Made by a program: the position numbers and the translations under genes | Part shown: one piece after another, positions 25,199-36,748 of the stretch | Position numbering within the stretch: position 1 is the first letter of the stretch | How the letters are laid out: each line of letters opens with the position of its first letter | Notes under the pieces: generated by a model | Database searches by the model: none | The model's input: the letters and a program-made list of their open reading frames with translations, nothing else | What the model was told of the DNA's origin: nothing | NCBI GenBank assembly: GCA_021613535.1 | Contig: CP075495.1 | Span: 14,384,001 to 14,448,000, forward strand | Source: Adineta vaga | Lineage: Eukaryota > Rotifera | Direction: 5' to 3' | Length of the DNA: 64,000 nucleotides

Positions 25199-26438
25199 TT
25201 AGCCACCAATTAAAATCATTGGACGATTCTTTTGTGTATGTAAAATATTCACGGGTAGATGTTCTTTTTCTTTTTTATATAAAGTTTGTTGAATTAATGA
25301 ATAGATTTCTTCATCATTTGCACCGGATCGAAGAGCATCACGTAATGAAACTTCTTTATTATCAAATAGACAAACCTAAAAGAGGAGAAAATGTTTTTGT
25401 TCTGTTCAATGAATTTAACAAACTTTTAATTGTCCATCCGCAGTGACTCGAACTCGATTACAAGTCGAACAAAAATGTTCACTCATCGATGTAATAAAAC
25501 CAACTTTTCCTTGATAGGAATTCTCTCGAACACGATACCATTTCGTTGTATCATTCTTATCATCTTGTGGAAGTTTTTCTAAATTATATTTTTGTTTGAT
25601 TAATTTTAACATTTCTTCATATGGAAAATATTTCTTTTCGTTCCATTTATTATCACTAAAAGGCATATATTCAATAAATCGAACAGCTAAATTTGGTTGA
25701 TCACGTGTTAATTCAATAAAATCATTCAATTCATCAGTATTCACTCCTTGCATAACAACACAATTGATTTTTACTAATGGATATAGATTCGGCATATCCA
25801 ATGCTAAACGTATATTCGATAAAACTCGCGTGAATGCTGCACGTCGTGTAAGAAATTCAAATTTTTCTTTGACTAATGTATCCAATGAAATATTCAACGA
25901 ATTCAGACCAGCTTTTGCAAGTGGTTCAAGTAAACGATGTAAAAGTACGCCATTTGTTGTTATACCAATAGTTTTCATTGTTGGATGTGTTCGAATACCA
26001 TGTACAATATCAACCAGATCTTTTCGAATGGTTGGTTCTAAGAAAAATATATCGTGAAAATCATTTCGATAATGAATTTGTTTTTGGTATTTAATCAATA
26101 TTCATTCGAAGAAAAGAGAACCACTCACCTTTGACAACCACGTACCTCCTCCGGTTAAACGAATTTTATTAACACCACCATGTGTAACAAAAATACGAAT
26201 AAGATGTAGGATTTCATTTGTAGTTAATATATGAGATGTCGGAGAAAGATCAACACCTTTTTCTGGCATACAATATTGACATCTAGTTTAGAAGGTTTTT
26301 CAAATTAATAGAGTGAGAGAAAAACAACGAATTATATTACCGTAGATTACATCTTTCTGTAAGAGATATACGTAGATAGTTATGTAAACGATTGAAACTA
26401 TCGAGTAGTAATGTTGATTGACGAGACATTGAGCTCAT
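25199..26438 (-). CDS. MOCS1: MOCS1A, GTP 3',8-cyclase (MoaA-type radical SAM enzyme)
   Basis: First enzyme of molybdenum-cofactor synthesis: converts GTP to 3',8-cyclo-GTP using two 4Fe-4S clusters. N-terminal radical-SAM motif RCNLRCQYC, SAM-binding LTGGEPTIRKD (restored across an intron), [23 protein letters not shown], and the second cluster [18 protein letters not shown]. The protein ends NRPMILIGG, so the essential C-terminal Gly-Gly is intact. Start at the ATG of [18 protein letters not shown]; an additional upstream exon with a mitochondrial presequence is possible but not seen. No MOCS1B (MoaC) cistron or fusion follows: the next gene on the strand is ELAPOR. About 375 residues. Confidence 0.93.
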
Positions 26439-28475
26439 CTAAATAATAAAAGAACTAATCATATAAAAAGAAAAAAAAATGGGTGGTAAATCTATGTTTT
26501 TATTTTGCACATGCTTGTTCTGTCTAGGTAAGACGAATCAAAAAAGAGGTATATGATATTAATTGATGTAGATATTCGTAATAGCGATAGCGATAATAGT
26601 ACATTTTCTTTCAATATACAGAACGGTTTTATATCGCGAGCCAATCATAAAACAAGAGACGGAATTATTATCAACTCATTGTTTTATAGTGACATCTTGA
26701 ATTATCAATGAAATGAATATTGTTAACATTTCATTTGTATTTCTGCTGATATCGATGATAGTTTTGAATGAATTATCTTAAATGAGAATTGTATTATTGC
26801 GAATAATCAGATTGATTTAAGATACATTGGTATAAATAAAATCTATTGGAAAAAAAAGTTTTTATTTAAGCTTTTTCAATCTTTTATTGTTTCGTTAGAC
26901 AAAACACAATGGTTAATCTTCTTTCTAGACAAATGACGTAAAAGATCGGCGAAATTCTTGTGAGTATTCTTCAAAAATAACGATTTATTTCCTATGTCTC
27001 ATTTCCGTTTTGACTTCACTTGATTTCAAGTGATTGTTATTTATAAGAATAGATAAAGTACATCAATTCCATTATTATAGACGTCAAATAAAGATTTACT
27101 TGAGTGCAAATGACACATTATTTAGTGATCGATGTGTTGAATGAATTCCTTTTTTTTGTCATCGATGACAATCGAATTGACAATGATCAGTCAATAATAT
27201 ATTTCTTTTTAACTTTCGATATAAGTCAACGATGATAATTTGTATAGACTTCAATTGTTTCATAGTTTTTGTAAAGTATATGTAACTATTCATTCATCTC
27301 GAGATGTATATCATTTGTGAGGATCATTGATTAATATTTGATAAACAAAATAAGATAAATCTTATCTTTCTTAATAAACATTGATATAAATATATATACA
27401 TTTGTTTGCATTGTTGATAGATCAACATGGTGATATTATCAAAGTAAAACAATCTTAACAAAAACTATTTATTATTTTCAAAAGTAGATTAGAAATGATA
27501 TTGATATGATTTCTTTGTCTTTTCTAAGCGGATTTATTCAAGATGAAATGTAAAATTATGAATAATTCTATTCTCGTTACATTTTATTTCAAAAAACGTT
27601 TATAGAAATTGAATTCTTTTCTTATGTCATGAAATCTAATCGATGAAAAATCATGAATAGTTTATTACACTTAGTGATAATTAAGTCAATTTAGTTCCAA
27701 CTATCATAAACTAGGAAGTAGACCGTTTTTTGTCTCGAAGAAGTAAATATTTCCTGTTATTTCTAAAGTATAGAAATTTAAAAAAAGAACAAAAAGTAGA
27801 TATGATTAAACTTTCTCATCGAATCGAATATTTTCTGTCAAAATCAATCTCATAGATGAGAAGATGTCTTTCCGAGGAGAAATTATTCCGTTATGAATAA
27901 TTTATTATACATGCAAACTTTCATTTATGTTTTCTAAATTTCATTCGACATCTGATTTGTTTGATATAAATTCAAACTTCTTTTCTTGAATGATTATCCC
28001 AATGAACTTTGTACGATGTACACCTTCAACTATTCAATAATCATTCGAGCATAATTATCATGAAGATTTTGTTTTGAAATATCATCCACCTCGACTATTG
28101 TCTTTGGAAAGAAAAGAAACATGAAAGAGAATATTTAGAGGAAGTGTAGCTTCCGCTCGAATGAAAATCTTTCTGTTAACCAGTTAATTGAAAAAGAGCA
28201 CTGAAGAGAGAGAAAGAGAGAATTATTTTTTATAATAGGACATTCAAATAACAGAGAACTATTAATCTCGTCGTTCCTTTGTGCAATGTATAACAGTTGA
28301 TAGAATTACAAGAGATCGTATGACATACATTTTCAACAGTATTTAAAGTTATTTAACTAATTGTGTTTTTATATTCATGTAACAGAACATAATCCATTAT
28401 AGACCAAAGTAAGGAATTCTTCTCTAGGGATAAGATTTATTCTATTTCATAGTAAATTCTTATAGTATTACAACA
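26439..28475. other. Long intergenic region between divergent genes
   Basis: About 2.0 kb between MOCS1A and the peptide-precursor gene, very AT-rich. No ORF above noise, no tandem repeat and no recognisable RNA gene. The right portion likely includes the promoter of the peptide gene; no element can be specified. Confidence 0.45.
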
Positions 28476-28784
28476 ATGAACAATACTTCGAATTCGATTT
28501 TATTTCTGTTAATTTTAAGTGTTCAAATTCTATTCCTTTTATCTCTTGTCGATTGTACAAATGATGAAATGAAAATTCAATCAATTGACAAAACAATTGA
28601 AACCAACGGTATAAAAAATCATCTATATGATACCATAAAACAAATCAAATCACAACAATTCAATGAAAAAGATCAAGAAATTATAGAAGATTATCTTGAC
28701 AATCTACTCAAACCATATCCACATCGACGTGCATCATCATTTCATGCCATGCGTGGAAAACGATTTCTTCGAAAAACTCTCTAA
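28476..28784 (+). CDS. Neuropeptide precursor, single tachykinin-related-like amidated peptide
   Basis: A 102-residue single-exon ORF with the full layout of a peptide prohormone. N-terminal signal sequence (hydrophobic core SILFLLILSVQILFLLSLVDC), a charged spacer (about residues 28-86), then dibasic RR, the peptide ASSFHAMR, Gly as amide donor, dibasic KR and a short basic tail FLRKTL. The predicted mature product is ASSFHAMR-amide. This fits the invertebrate tachykinin-related consensus FX(G/A)XR-amide and is close to the FHAVR-amide ending reported for a bivalve tachykinin. Only one copy is present, whereas most tachykinin precursors hold several. The ATG is the first in frame. Processing and receptor are inferred, not shown. 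The short length and AT-rich flanks mean gene finders could miss it. Confidence 0.75.
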   Translation: MNNTSNSILFLLILSVQILFLLSLVDCTNDEMKIQSIDKTIETNGIKNHLYDTIKQIKSQQFNEKDQEIIEDYLDNLLKPYPHRRASSFHAMRGKRFLRKTL

Positions 28785-30042
28785 TCTATTCTCGGTATCG
28801 ACTTATTTCAAAGAAAATTTTTGCTTTTATGAAATAAAAGATCTTGCATTTCAAAATAAATTATATTTAGTTGTATATATTTAAAAAAAAACAACCCATA
28901 TTCACATTTCTTTTCTTCTTAATAAAAATAAACAAACAAAAGTTTATCTTATATAAAATTTATCATGAGTAGGACTAGTAGATTTAATGAACTTCTTTTT
29001 CCACATGTACAATCACTTTCTTACGATTCATCTCAATGATCCTTGAAAGATTTTAATTGATTCAGAAATAACGTAAAAATATACGTGAAGTATCCTATTA
29101 AACATGTGCCAAGAGAAATTCCTTTCGAGAACATTCTCAGACTTTCTATTTTTAATTTGAACGCGGAAATTCAGTGCATTTATAATGATCTTTTGAAATC
29201 AAATAATTCGAGGACATCTTTGATATAGTTTTTTGTATTACAAGAAGAAGAAATCTTTGCGAATCATGATATTTTATAACACACTTTTGATGTTATCGAA
29301 CGAAGAGGAAGTTGAATTGTATTTGGTTTGTTGGATTATGTTGAGATTAGTGGAGAAAACTTTGGAATTAAACATTATTCTATAAGTCAATATTATCAAT
29401 GGGAAAAATCATGTGCATTGACTTCCTTCGTACACAGGGAGAAATTAAATGGTTTGAACTTCCTTTTGCTTGAGTGAGTGTGAGATAATGATGAAATATG
29501 ATAAACAATTGGAATGAAATGTCAATTTAACAGTTGTAATAAAAGTCATGGAATCAGCTTTTAGATTAATAGATTTTACACATTTTATTATCTGTTAATT
29601 GAACCATAAAACAATTGTTGTTTAGATACATGATTCATTCGACAAAGTCATAAACAAAGATCATAATGACTTTTCTTACTAGTTTTTTAGCAATTGATAA
29701 GAATTTTTTTTATGTCGATCTTGACCTTTTGGTTAAGAACATTTTGTGAAGAAAAGTTATTTGTAACGATGGTACGGTGTTATTCTTGACACTCGAATAC
29801 AACCAAATGAAAATTAATATTACTTTTCGATGTAAAAATATAATTAACGTGATTGATAAAGTGTCATTCTTCTGAAATATCAATAAAAACAAAAATCGAT
29901 TCTTTTTTAGCTTAGTTTTACACAATAAATACTTTAATCCTATACGCCTTGACTTTCCTCTCGATTTCGATAATATGTCCTTAAAAGTCAAATTGCTATA
30001 AATAAAAACAATTTTATTGGAAATTTGTCTGTAAAAATTCGA
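28785..30042. other. Intergenic region
   Basis: About 1.26 kb of AT-rich sequence. AATAAA-type signals at 28856 and 28921 suit the end of the peptide gene. The minus-strand ORF at 29710-29991 starts from TTG and has no coding character. Confidence 0.4.
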
Positions 30043-32333
30043 ATGGAGCGATTTAGTATCTTTTTCGTTATTTTACTCATTGCTATATTCATTCAATGCA
30101 AGGCTACTCCATTGGATGATTATGTAAACACTCCTGATGGAGCCTTTGGTTGGAAGCGTATTAAAACGTATCCTCAATCACTCTATACAGTTTATGTCTT
30201 GAATATGACATCACAACAATGGTTTGATAGTAAGACAATATTTCATTTGTGATTAATATTCTTTATTTCTAATTGTAGGTTCATTTTCAACGCAACCAAT
30301 TTGGTGGCATTATCTCACAATTACAGTTCCAAAAGTTATTCGTCGTTCCAAAACAGCTTTCTTATTGATTGATGGTGGATCTAATAAAGACTCGTATGTT
30401 CAGATTGTTTTCGTACGAGTGAAAAAACTTTCTACAAAAAATTTCGCTCAACAGAAGATACGATATGATTCAATAAGTTATGTTCTGTTTATTTAGACCA
30501 CCTACTGGTAGTAGCTTAGCATCACTCGCTGGTCTGTCAGGTTCCATCGTAGCTACTGTACGACAAATTCCAAATCAAAGTATCCGTTTTTTGGTACAGT
30601 ATAATATTTTTTCTTAGAGATATAAAGAAACGATGTTCTGTTTTATATTATAATCTGTATAGAGTGATCCAACGAATAGTTTTCGATCAGAAGATTCATT
30701 GATTGGTTGGACATGGAGAAGATATATTGAAACTAATGGAAGTGATCCACGAGTACTTCTTCGTTTTCCAATGACGAAAGTTAGTAATAATTTAATGAAA
30801 CGCATTATTTTTCTAGATTTTACTTTTATTTACTGATAATAGGCAGTAGTAAGAGCGATGGATGCTGTTGAACAATTCTTACAGGAAGAGAAACTCCCCG
30901 TACCGGAAGAATTCGTACTTGGTGGTGCTTCAAAAGTAAAGTTTATGAATCCTATTTGACATGTAAATCATCGTTTTTCTTTATAGCGTGGATGGACAAG
31001 TTTGTATTTTGATAAAAATTTATTTCTGTATACTACTACTCTTTATTCTAGCATGGACAAGTGCTGCTGTTGATAATAAACGAGTTGTCGCTGCAGTTCC
31101 TATCGTGATGGATCTACTAAATCTCAAACCGGTAAATAGAAAACTGATTATTTCTATATGATTATTATTTGTTTTACTTTTATTTCTAGAACATGATGTC
31201 ACATTATCGAGTCAGATCTATTATTGTTAAATATGTTTTAATAGTTTCAGTTTTTAGTCTCTTGGAGGATGGACTTTTGCTTTTAATGATTACCATGCTC
31301 AAAACATAACCCGATATATGGATAATCCTAGTTTTGACAAATTAGCTCAAATGGTTGATCCATACGGTACGATTTCGATGATTTGCCTTCATTCTGTTTA
31401 TATTCTGTTTACATAGCTTATTTTGATCGATATAGTAAAATGAAAATCTTTCAAATTCAAGGTGCCGGTGATGAATTTTTTCTTCCCGATAGTGAAGTTA
31501 GAGAAGACTGATTTTCTACTTTAGAGTTACAAAAGAATAGTTTTTGTCTTCATTTTTATTATTAGGATTACTTCTGGAATGATTTGCAAACAGCGACAGG
31601 AGGATCTTATTTAAGGTAAGAAATCTTGAAACAAACGAATCATATAAAACAATCGTTTTTTTTAAACAGACGAGTACCAAATACGGGTCACAATATCGGA
31701 GGTTTTGAAGACAGTCTAATAAGTTTTTATTTAAGTGTAGCCGATGTAAGTATTTATAAGCACAGATACTCTCTCTATATGTATGTATATAATCATCAGA
31801 AAACAACTTTACCATCAATGAAATGGACACGAACAGTAAATGAAACACATGGCACTATTCGTGCTACTATCGATTTCAGTAATGGAAAGCCAAAAGCTAG
31901 TACTGTTACTGCTTATCAAGCTCGTACTGCTGATAAATTAAGGTACGAATGAAATAGTTTACTACGTTATGAATTATGGATGATTTATTTTTGTCTCTAG
32001 ACGTGATTTTCGACGAACGACTCTAGCTGGAAGCACCGGTATTGTTTGGTCAAATAAAGCTGTTCAACTTGAGGTATTCAAACATTATATGTTCTTTTTT
32101 ATCTATTATATGTTTATTTATGTATTTTAAAGACTCAAACTGGAACATCCGTCACTTATACAATAATTGTTCCTATTCCATCAGATGGTTATTGGTATGC
32201 TACATACATTCAAGCTGGATTTCCTGGACCTGATGCAACAACACTCACATTAACAACAGAAACACTTATTCTACCAAATACTTATCCATTTCCAGCATGC
32301 AAAGATCAGGATTGCTATGGGAAATTGGTTTAA
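30043..32333 (+). CDS. PhoPQ-activated pathogenicity-related / AprA-like secreted alpha/beta hydrolase
   Basis: About thirteen short exons encode a secreted protein of roughly 500 residues. A signal peptide (MERFSIFFVILLIAIFIQC) starts at the first ATG; the open frame upstream begins with TTG. The domain matches the PhoPQ_related family (bacterial PqaA; Dictyostelium autocrine proliferation repressor AprA): TPDGAFGWK and QPIWWHYLTITVP near the N-terminus, LLIDGGSN, the nucleophile elbow GGASKRGW, then GAGDEFFLPDSE and PNTGHN, giving a plausible Ser-Asp-His triad. The C-terminal third is a beta-rich domain ending PACKDQDCYGKLV. The introns show it is a resident eukaryotic gene. The substrate is unknown; family members outside bacteria are poorly studied. 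Confidence 0.85.
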
Positions 32334-32744
32334 ATTTTCTGTTTGAAATCAATAAAAAAAGAATTAATAATAAATTTTTTACACGAATCATTTCAACATA
32401 TCATGATTAATTAATCAGTGTACGATTCTGGTGACTATCAAGTCATCAAGCTTATCGAACTTTAATTTTTGTATTCGAACATGTTTCCATACAAAAACAT
32501 GCGTATCAGTGCTTTACCATTTACTTTCTTTGTGTTTTATGTGTAATATCCTAACGGCACTGCAAGCACTCAGCCCTATATGAAGTCTTTCTGAATGGTT
32601 CGGTATATCTATTTTTTTATGGAAAAATATGGCGAATAGATGGCACTGTGTAAGCTTTTCATCAGCTGCTTATTCATATTTATACGCTTAGTAAATAATA
32701 AAGACTTATATAAAAGGGAATAGATTATATATTTCTAATTTTTT

Positions 32745-33381
32745 TGTATCGATTCTTTGGATACTTGGATGGCTTATCTTGGTTATGCAAAACAAATAGT
32801 TGAATAGATACTTAACTGTGAAACAGAAACTAAAGCAAAAATTCAAGCAAAAATGAAAACTCGTACAATTCAAGATGTTGCTGTATTGCAAACGATGCTA
32901 GGTAAGGAATTAGAAAAGGGAAAAGAAGAAAACGAAGTGTGATGTATCACCAGTCATGAATCTAAATAATTTTTCTTGTATTTAAGAAAGATGTTCTCAA
33001 TCATCGAATCAACAGCTGAAGGACGATTTGGACAAGCACAATATACCTGAGCGATTGAAGAAATTAGTCGAAACAATTTCATGTACACATGTGCACGATT
33101 GGGCTCCGGCTTTTCGCGCAGAGGGAAGCCTCACTTTTTTTCGGTGCATCGAATGAGAGGATTATTGGAATAGTACTTTCGGAAAGGTTGCGATGACAGG
33201 TCTGGGTACTGCTTGGGCCGTAACTATAATCGGTAGTCCAATACTACTGTGGGTTGGCTATCTTACATATCGTATGACTGCACATGCAAAAGAAGTAGAA
33301 AAAAACTTGAGTTGGGTGGTTTCCGAAATCGAAAGCCTGTATGATCACACGCATAGTATAATGCTTGCAAATTTGGTCTAA
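32745..33381 (+). pseudogene. Relict gene with two in-frame stops and one conserved intron
   Basis: A continuous reading frame interrupted by TAG at 32805-32807 and TGA at 33154-33156, but otherwise open to TAA at 33379. Pieces: IDSLDTWMAYLGYAKQ, then after the first stop a Lys/Thr-rich helix ending VAVLQTML, an 85-nt GT-AG intron (32902-32986) that joins in phase, then a helical segment DLDKHNIPERLKKLVETIS, CTHVHDWAPAFRAEG, and after the second stop a hydrophobic stretch AVTIIGSPILLWVGYLTY and a C-terminal helix. Base composition from about 33060 to 33380 is visibly more GC-rich than the neighbours. The family is not recognised. It could also be a functional gene with a wrong base in the assembly. 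Confidence 0.5.
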
Positions 33382-33776
33382 ACAATTCATTATTTACAAG
33401 AATATATGTCAAAATCAAAAATGTATTCTATTTTTTTTTTGATTAAAAATCTATAAAAATAAACATTAGTGTGCTATATTTACTGTCATCTTAAATTGAT
33501 TAGACTAGTAATTACAGCAACTAAATCATCAATGAAAAAGATAGAATGATAAAGAAGAAAGTAGCTGAGACACATGAGAGGATAATTTGAATCTCTTCAA
33601 CTATTATTGAATTAGTTTGATAAAAAAAGTATTTTCTCATATACATTTTAATATCAAAAGCATTGAACAAATCCTCAAAAATACAAAATAAGATCAATGT
33701 GTCTATCAAATGAATAAGAAATGAAATTGAACATCCATCAAATAGAATAATATATAACAAGCGTCATATTTTATTT

Positions 33777-36611
33777 TTATTTATAATCTGTTCGTTTTCT
33801 TCCTGATGAATTTCTGTTAGATTTAGACGATGGTCGTGATGAAGATGATGAAGACGAATCACGACGACGATGATTACGACGAAAACGCTGTCGTAAAAAT
33901 TCAGGTGTTGGTGAACGTGATTTTGCTGCTGATGTTCTTTTTGTATTGCGGTTTTTAGATGAATAACGAGATGAGGAGGAAGAGGAGGAGGAGGATGATG
34001 ATGAAGATGTTGATGAAGATGATCGCGAAGTTGATCGACGACGAGGACGACGAGGTGTTGGAGAACGACTAAATAAAATAATTATTAGAAGAAAAACTTT
34101 TGATAGAAATGAATTATAATTTACCTTCTCGTTCTCGTTCTGGATCTAGATTGACTACTTGAACGATGATGATGACGATGTTTTCCAAGTGAATGACGTA
34201 ATTCTGTTTCTCGAATTTCACGTTCTCTTTCCTCGCGTTCTTCACGTTCTCGTTGTTGATCTTTGTCTTTTTGAACTACAAATAAAAGAACATTGACTTA
34301 TTCGTAATCATTCAAAAGTAAAGTAGATTATTCACATTGTTTCTTAAGTAATGTTTGCATTCGACGACGAAGTTTTTCTTGAGGAGTTTTCGTCGATGAA
34401 TTCTACATGAAAATTACATTGAGATAATACTCTAGTTTTGAAATAGGCTTACTTTAGATATGGAGGATGACGATAGATTAGAACCATTCTGTTTTTTAGG
34501 GGTCATAGGAGTGGTAATCGAGGTTTGATTCCGCCTAGAAGATATATATGATTATAAGGAAACATGTGTTGCATTTCATTTACTGTCGAGCTTCTTTTCG
34601 TTTAAGATATTGTTGAAGATCATCATCATCTTCTTCGTCTTCATCTTCTTCATCATTTTTGTATTTTATCTTCTCTTCATTTTTTTCTGATTTAACAATT
34701 TTTATTGCTGGAATTTCATCATCGGATACAGCTCGTTTTTCTCTAAAAAATGGAAACATTAAATTAGACAAAAAGAAATGAAATCTTACGGTGATGAATC
34801 TTCTTTTAATTTTTGCAATGTTGATAAAAAAGCTTGACTCTTTCTTTCAATTGATCGACAAGGAACAAATGTTGTTCTAATGGAAGCAAACAAAATGATC
34901 GAATTCTAACAAACTTATGCGAAATAATTACGTTGGTTCAGGTAATCGTGGTGGTGTGGCCAAACGCCGAGTACGAATAGAAATCACTGGTGGATCAGCT
35001 TTCTTCTTTGCTTCTCGACATTCATCAAGTAATGATTTTTCAAAAGGTCTTTTACGTTTCAATTCGTTCGCTTTCAAAGCATCATCATCACCGAATGCAG
35101 TTATGAATTCGATCTTTTCTTTCACTGGTGTATTATCTACAGGTGACGGTGAACGAGATTTAGATTTCGCCTGTACAACAGGTAATTTTGGTGTTTCACG
35201 ATTAAGATAACTATAAAAGAAAAAAAACAAGGATATTCCGATTGAAAAGAAATGAAGAAACGCAAATTTACTTTGGTGGACAGAATTCACGTTCTTTAAT
35301 TCGTCTTTCTTTGGCTAAACGACGGTCACGTCGACCCCGACGTCCCTAATCCAAATCATTCATAAGCAAAAGACACGATTGAAACTTTAATCTTTACCTT
35401 TCCTGGTTGATCTTGTTCTCTATCTAATTTATTATCTCGAATTGTTTGCATTTCTTCTCGATCAATTATTAACATTTGTGCAAAATCTCCAAATGTCATA
35501 CCATAATGTGTCGCAACTTTATTTAAAGATGCTTTATTTTCACTTGTTAATTGTGTTACATCAATGTCAATATCTAAATCATCATCATCATCGTCATCAT
35601 CATCATTATCACTATCATCAGCTGTTGTCATTGATTTCCTTGTTGATGTTGTAATAGGTGCATCATCATAAACAAAACCAATTTCTGCTTTCTTTGCAAT
35701 GGATCTTCAAATGAAAAAAAAGAATCGCCGATGAATTAATCGGATTCTTTTCGAAAAAAGGACTACTTTTCGGACGCTCGCTTTTTTCTTGTTTATTATT
35801 TTCTTTCTAATATCTCTATTGGTCACAGCCTACTTTTTCTTTTTAGCTTCGCGTATAGCTGGATGATGATCATCACGAAGTGCACCAAATTTTTCATCAA
35901 ATTCTATATCACGTAGACATTGTTCTTCACTAACTAGAATTTTTACAAAAGAAATTCGTTTTTTTTATCATCTAAGTAAAAAGATTTAGTTTCTTACCAC
36001 CCGTCGATTCATTATGAATTAAAACACGATAACGTTCATAATTACATAAACGTTCTTCATTTTGTTCTGCTTCAGTGAATGATCTAATAGGAATAGAATA
36101 AAAATCATATTTTCCATGCGTTCAATTCAGTTGAGATTGTATGTAAAATCAAAATTGAAAAAAGTACCGACTCGGAGCCTTGTTGATTCTGTTGAAGTTT
36201 TAGAGAATATTCATCAATAATATCCAAATGAGAACGAACATCGAATCGATCAATTAATGTACTTTCATCATCACGCCATGGTGTTCTACAATCAAATAAA
36301 AATCAATTTATTTGTTCTTCCATTCAAGACTGATGATTCTTTATAAAACTTACAAAGTTGATTCAGCAGCGGTTGCAATCGCTGGATCCAAATGAATTTT
36401 TGCTGGTCGACCCCAAATTTGTAAGAATTCTGCTGGATCACGTTTCTGTAAAGGAGAAGAAAAAAAAACACTTAAATAGAAAAAGAAGATGATCATATGG
36501 AAGTATACGAACAATTCTTTCATAATATTCTTTCCGTCGTTCGGATCGTTTTTTATAATCAACAATCATTCCACGTAATTTCTTTTCATGCTTTCTCATT
36601 TCTTGCCACAT
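33777..36611 (-). CDS. CLASRP: CLK4-associating serine/arginine-rich protein (SWAP-family splicing regulator)
   Basis: About thirteen exons. The N-terminal DRY_EERY/SWAP region is unmistakable: MWQEMRKHEKKLRGMIVDYK, KRDPAEFLQIWGRPAKIHLD, WRDDESTLIDRFDVRSHLD, NEERLCNYERYRVLIHNES, SEEQCLRDIEFDEKFGAL. A central acidic stretch (poly-Asp) precedes ATHYGMTFGDFAQML, followed by a GRRGRRDRR basic block, KIEFITAFGDDD and TPQEKLRRRMQTLLKKQ, and finally a long RS-rich tail of Ser/Arg dipeptides ending GRKRTDYK. CLASRP is a nuclear regulator of alternative splicing that interacts with CLK kinases. Overall order and C-terminal PQEKLRxRMQ box agree with human CLASRP. It lies 137 bp downstream of ZMYND12 on the same strand. 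Confidence 0.93.
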
Positions 36612-36748
36612 GATTGAAATTTGTTATTTTTTTTCAATCTGTAATCAAAAGAAGAAAAAAACGAGATCGAATAGAGATTCATTCACTGTATTCATTCGAA
36701 ACATAAAAAGAAAGAGTAAAATTATAAGATTAAAAAAAAAGAAAACGA

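Noticed and set aside
29710-29991. 93-residue minus-strand ORF
   Set aside because: Starts from TTG, Lys/Leu/Phe-rich AT-driven composition, no family features.
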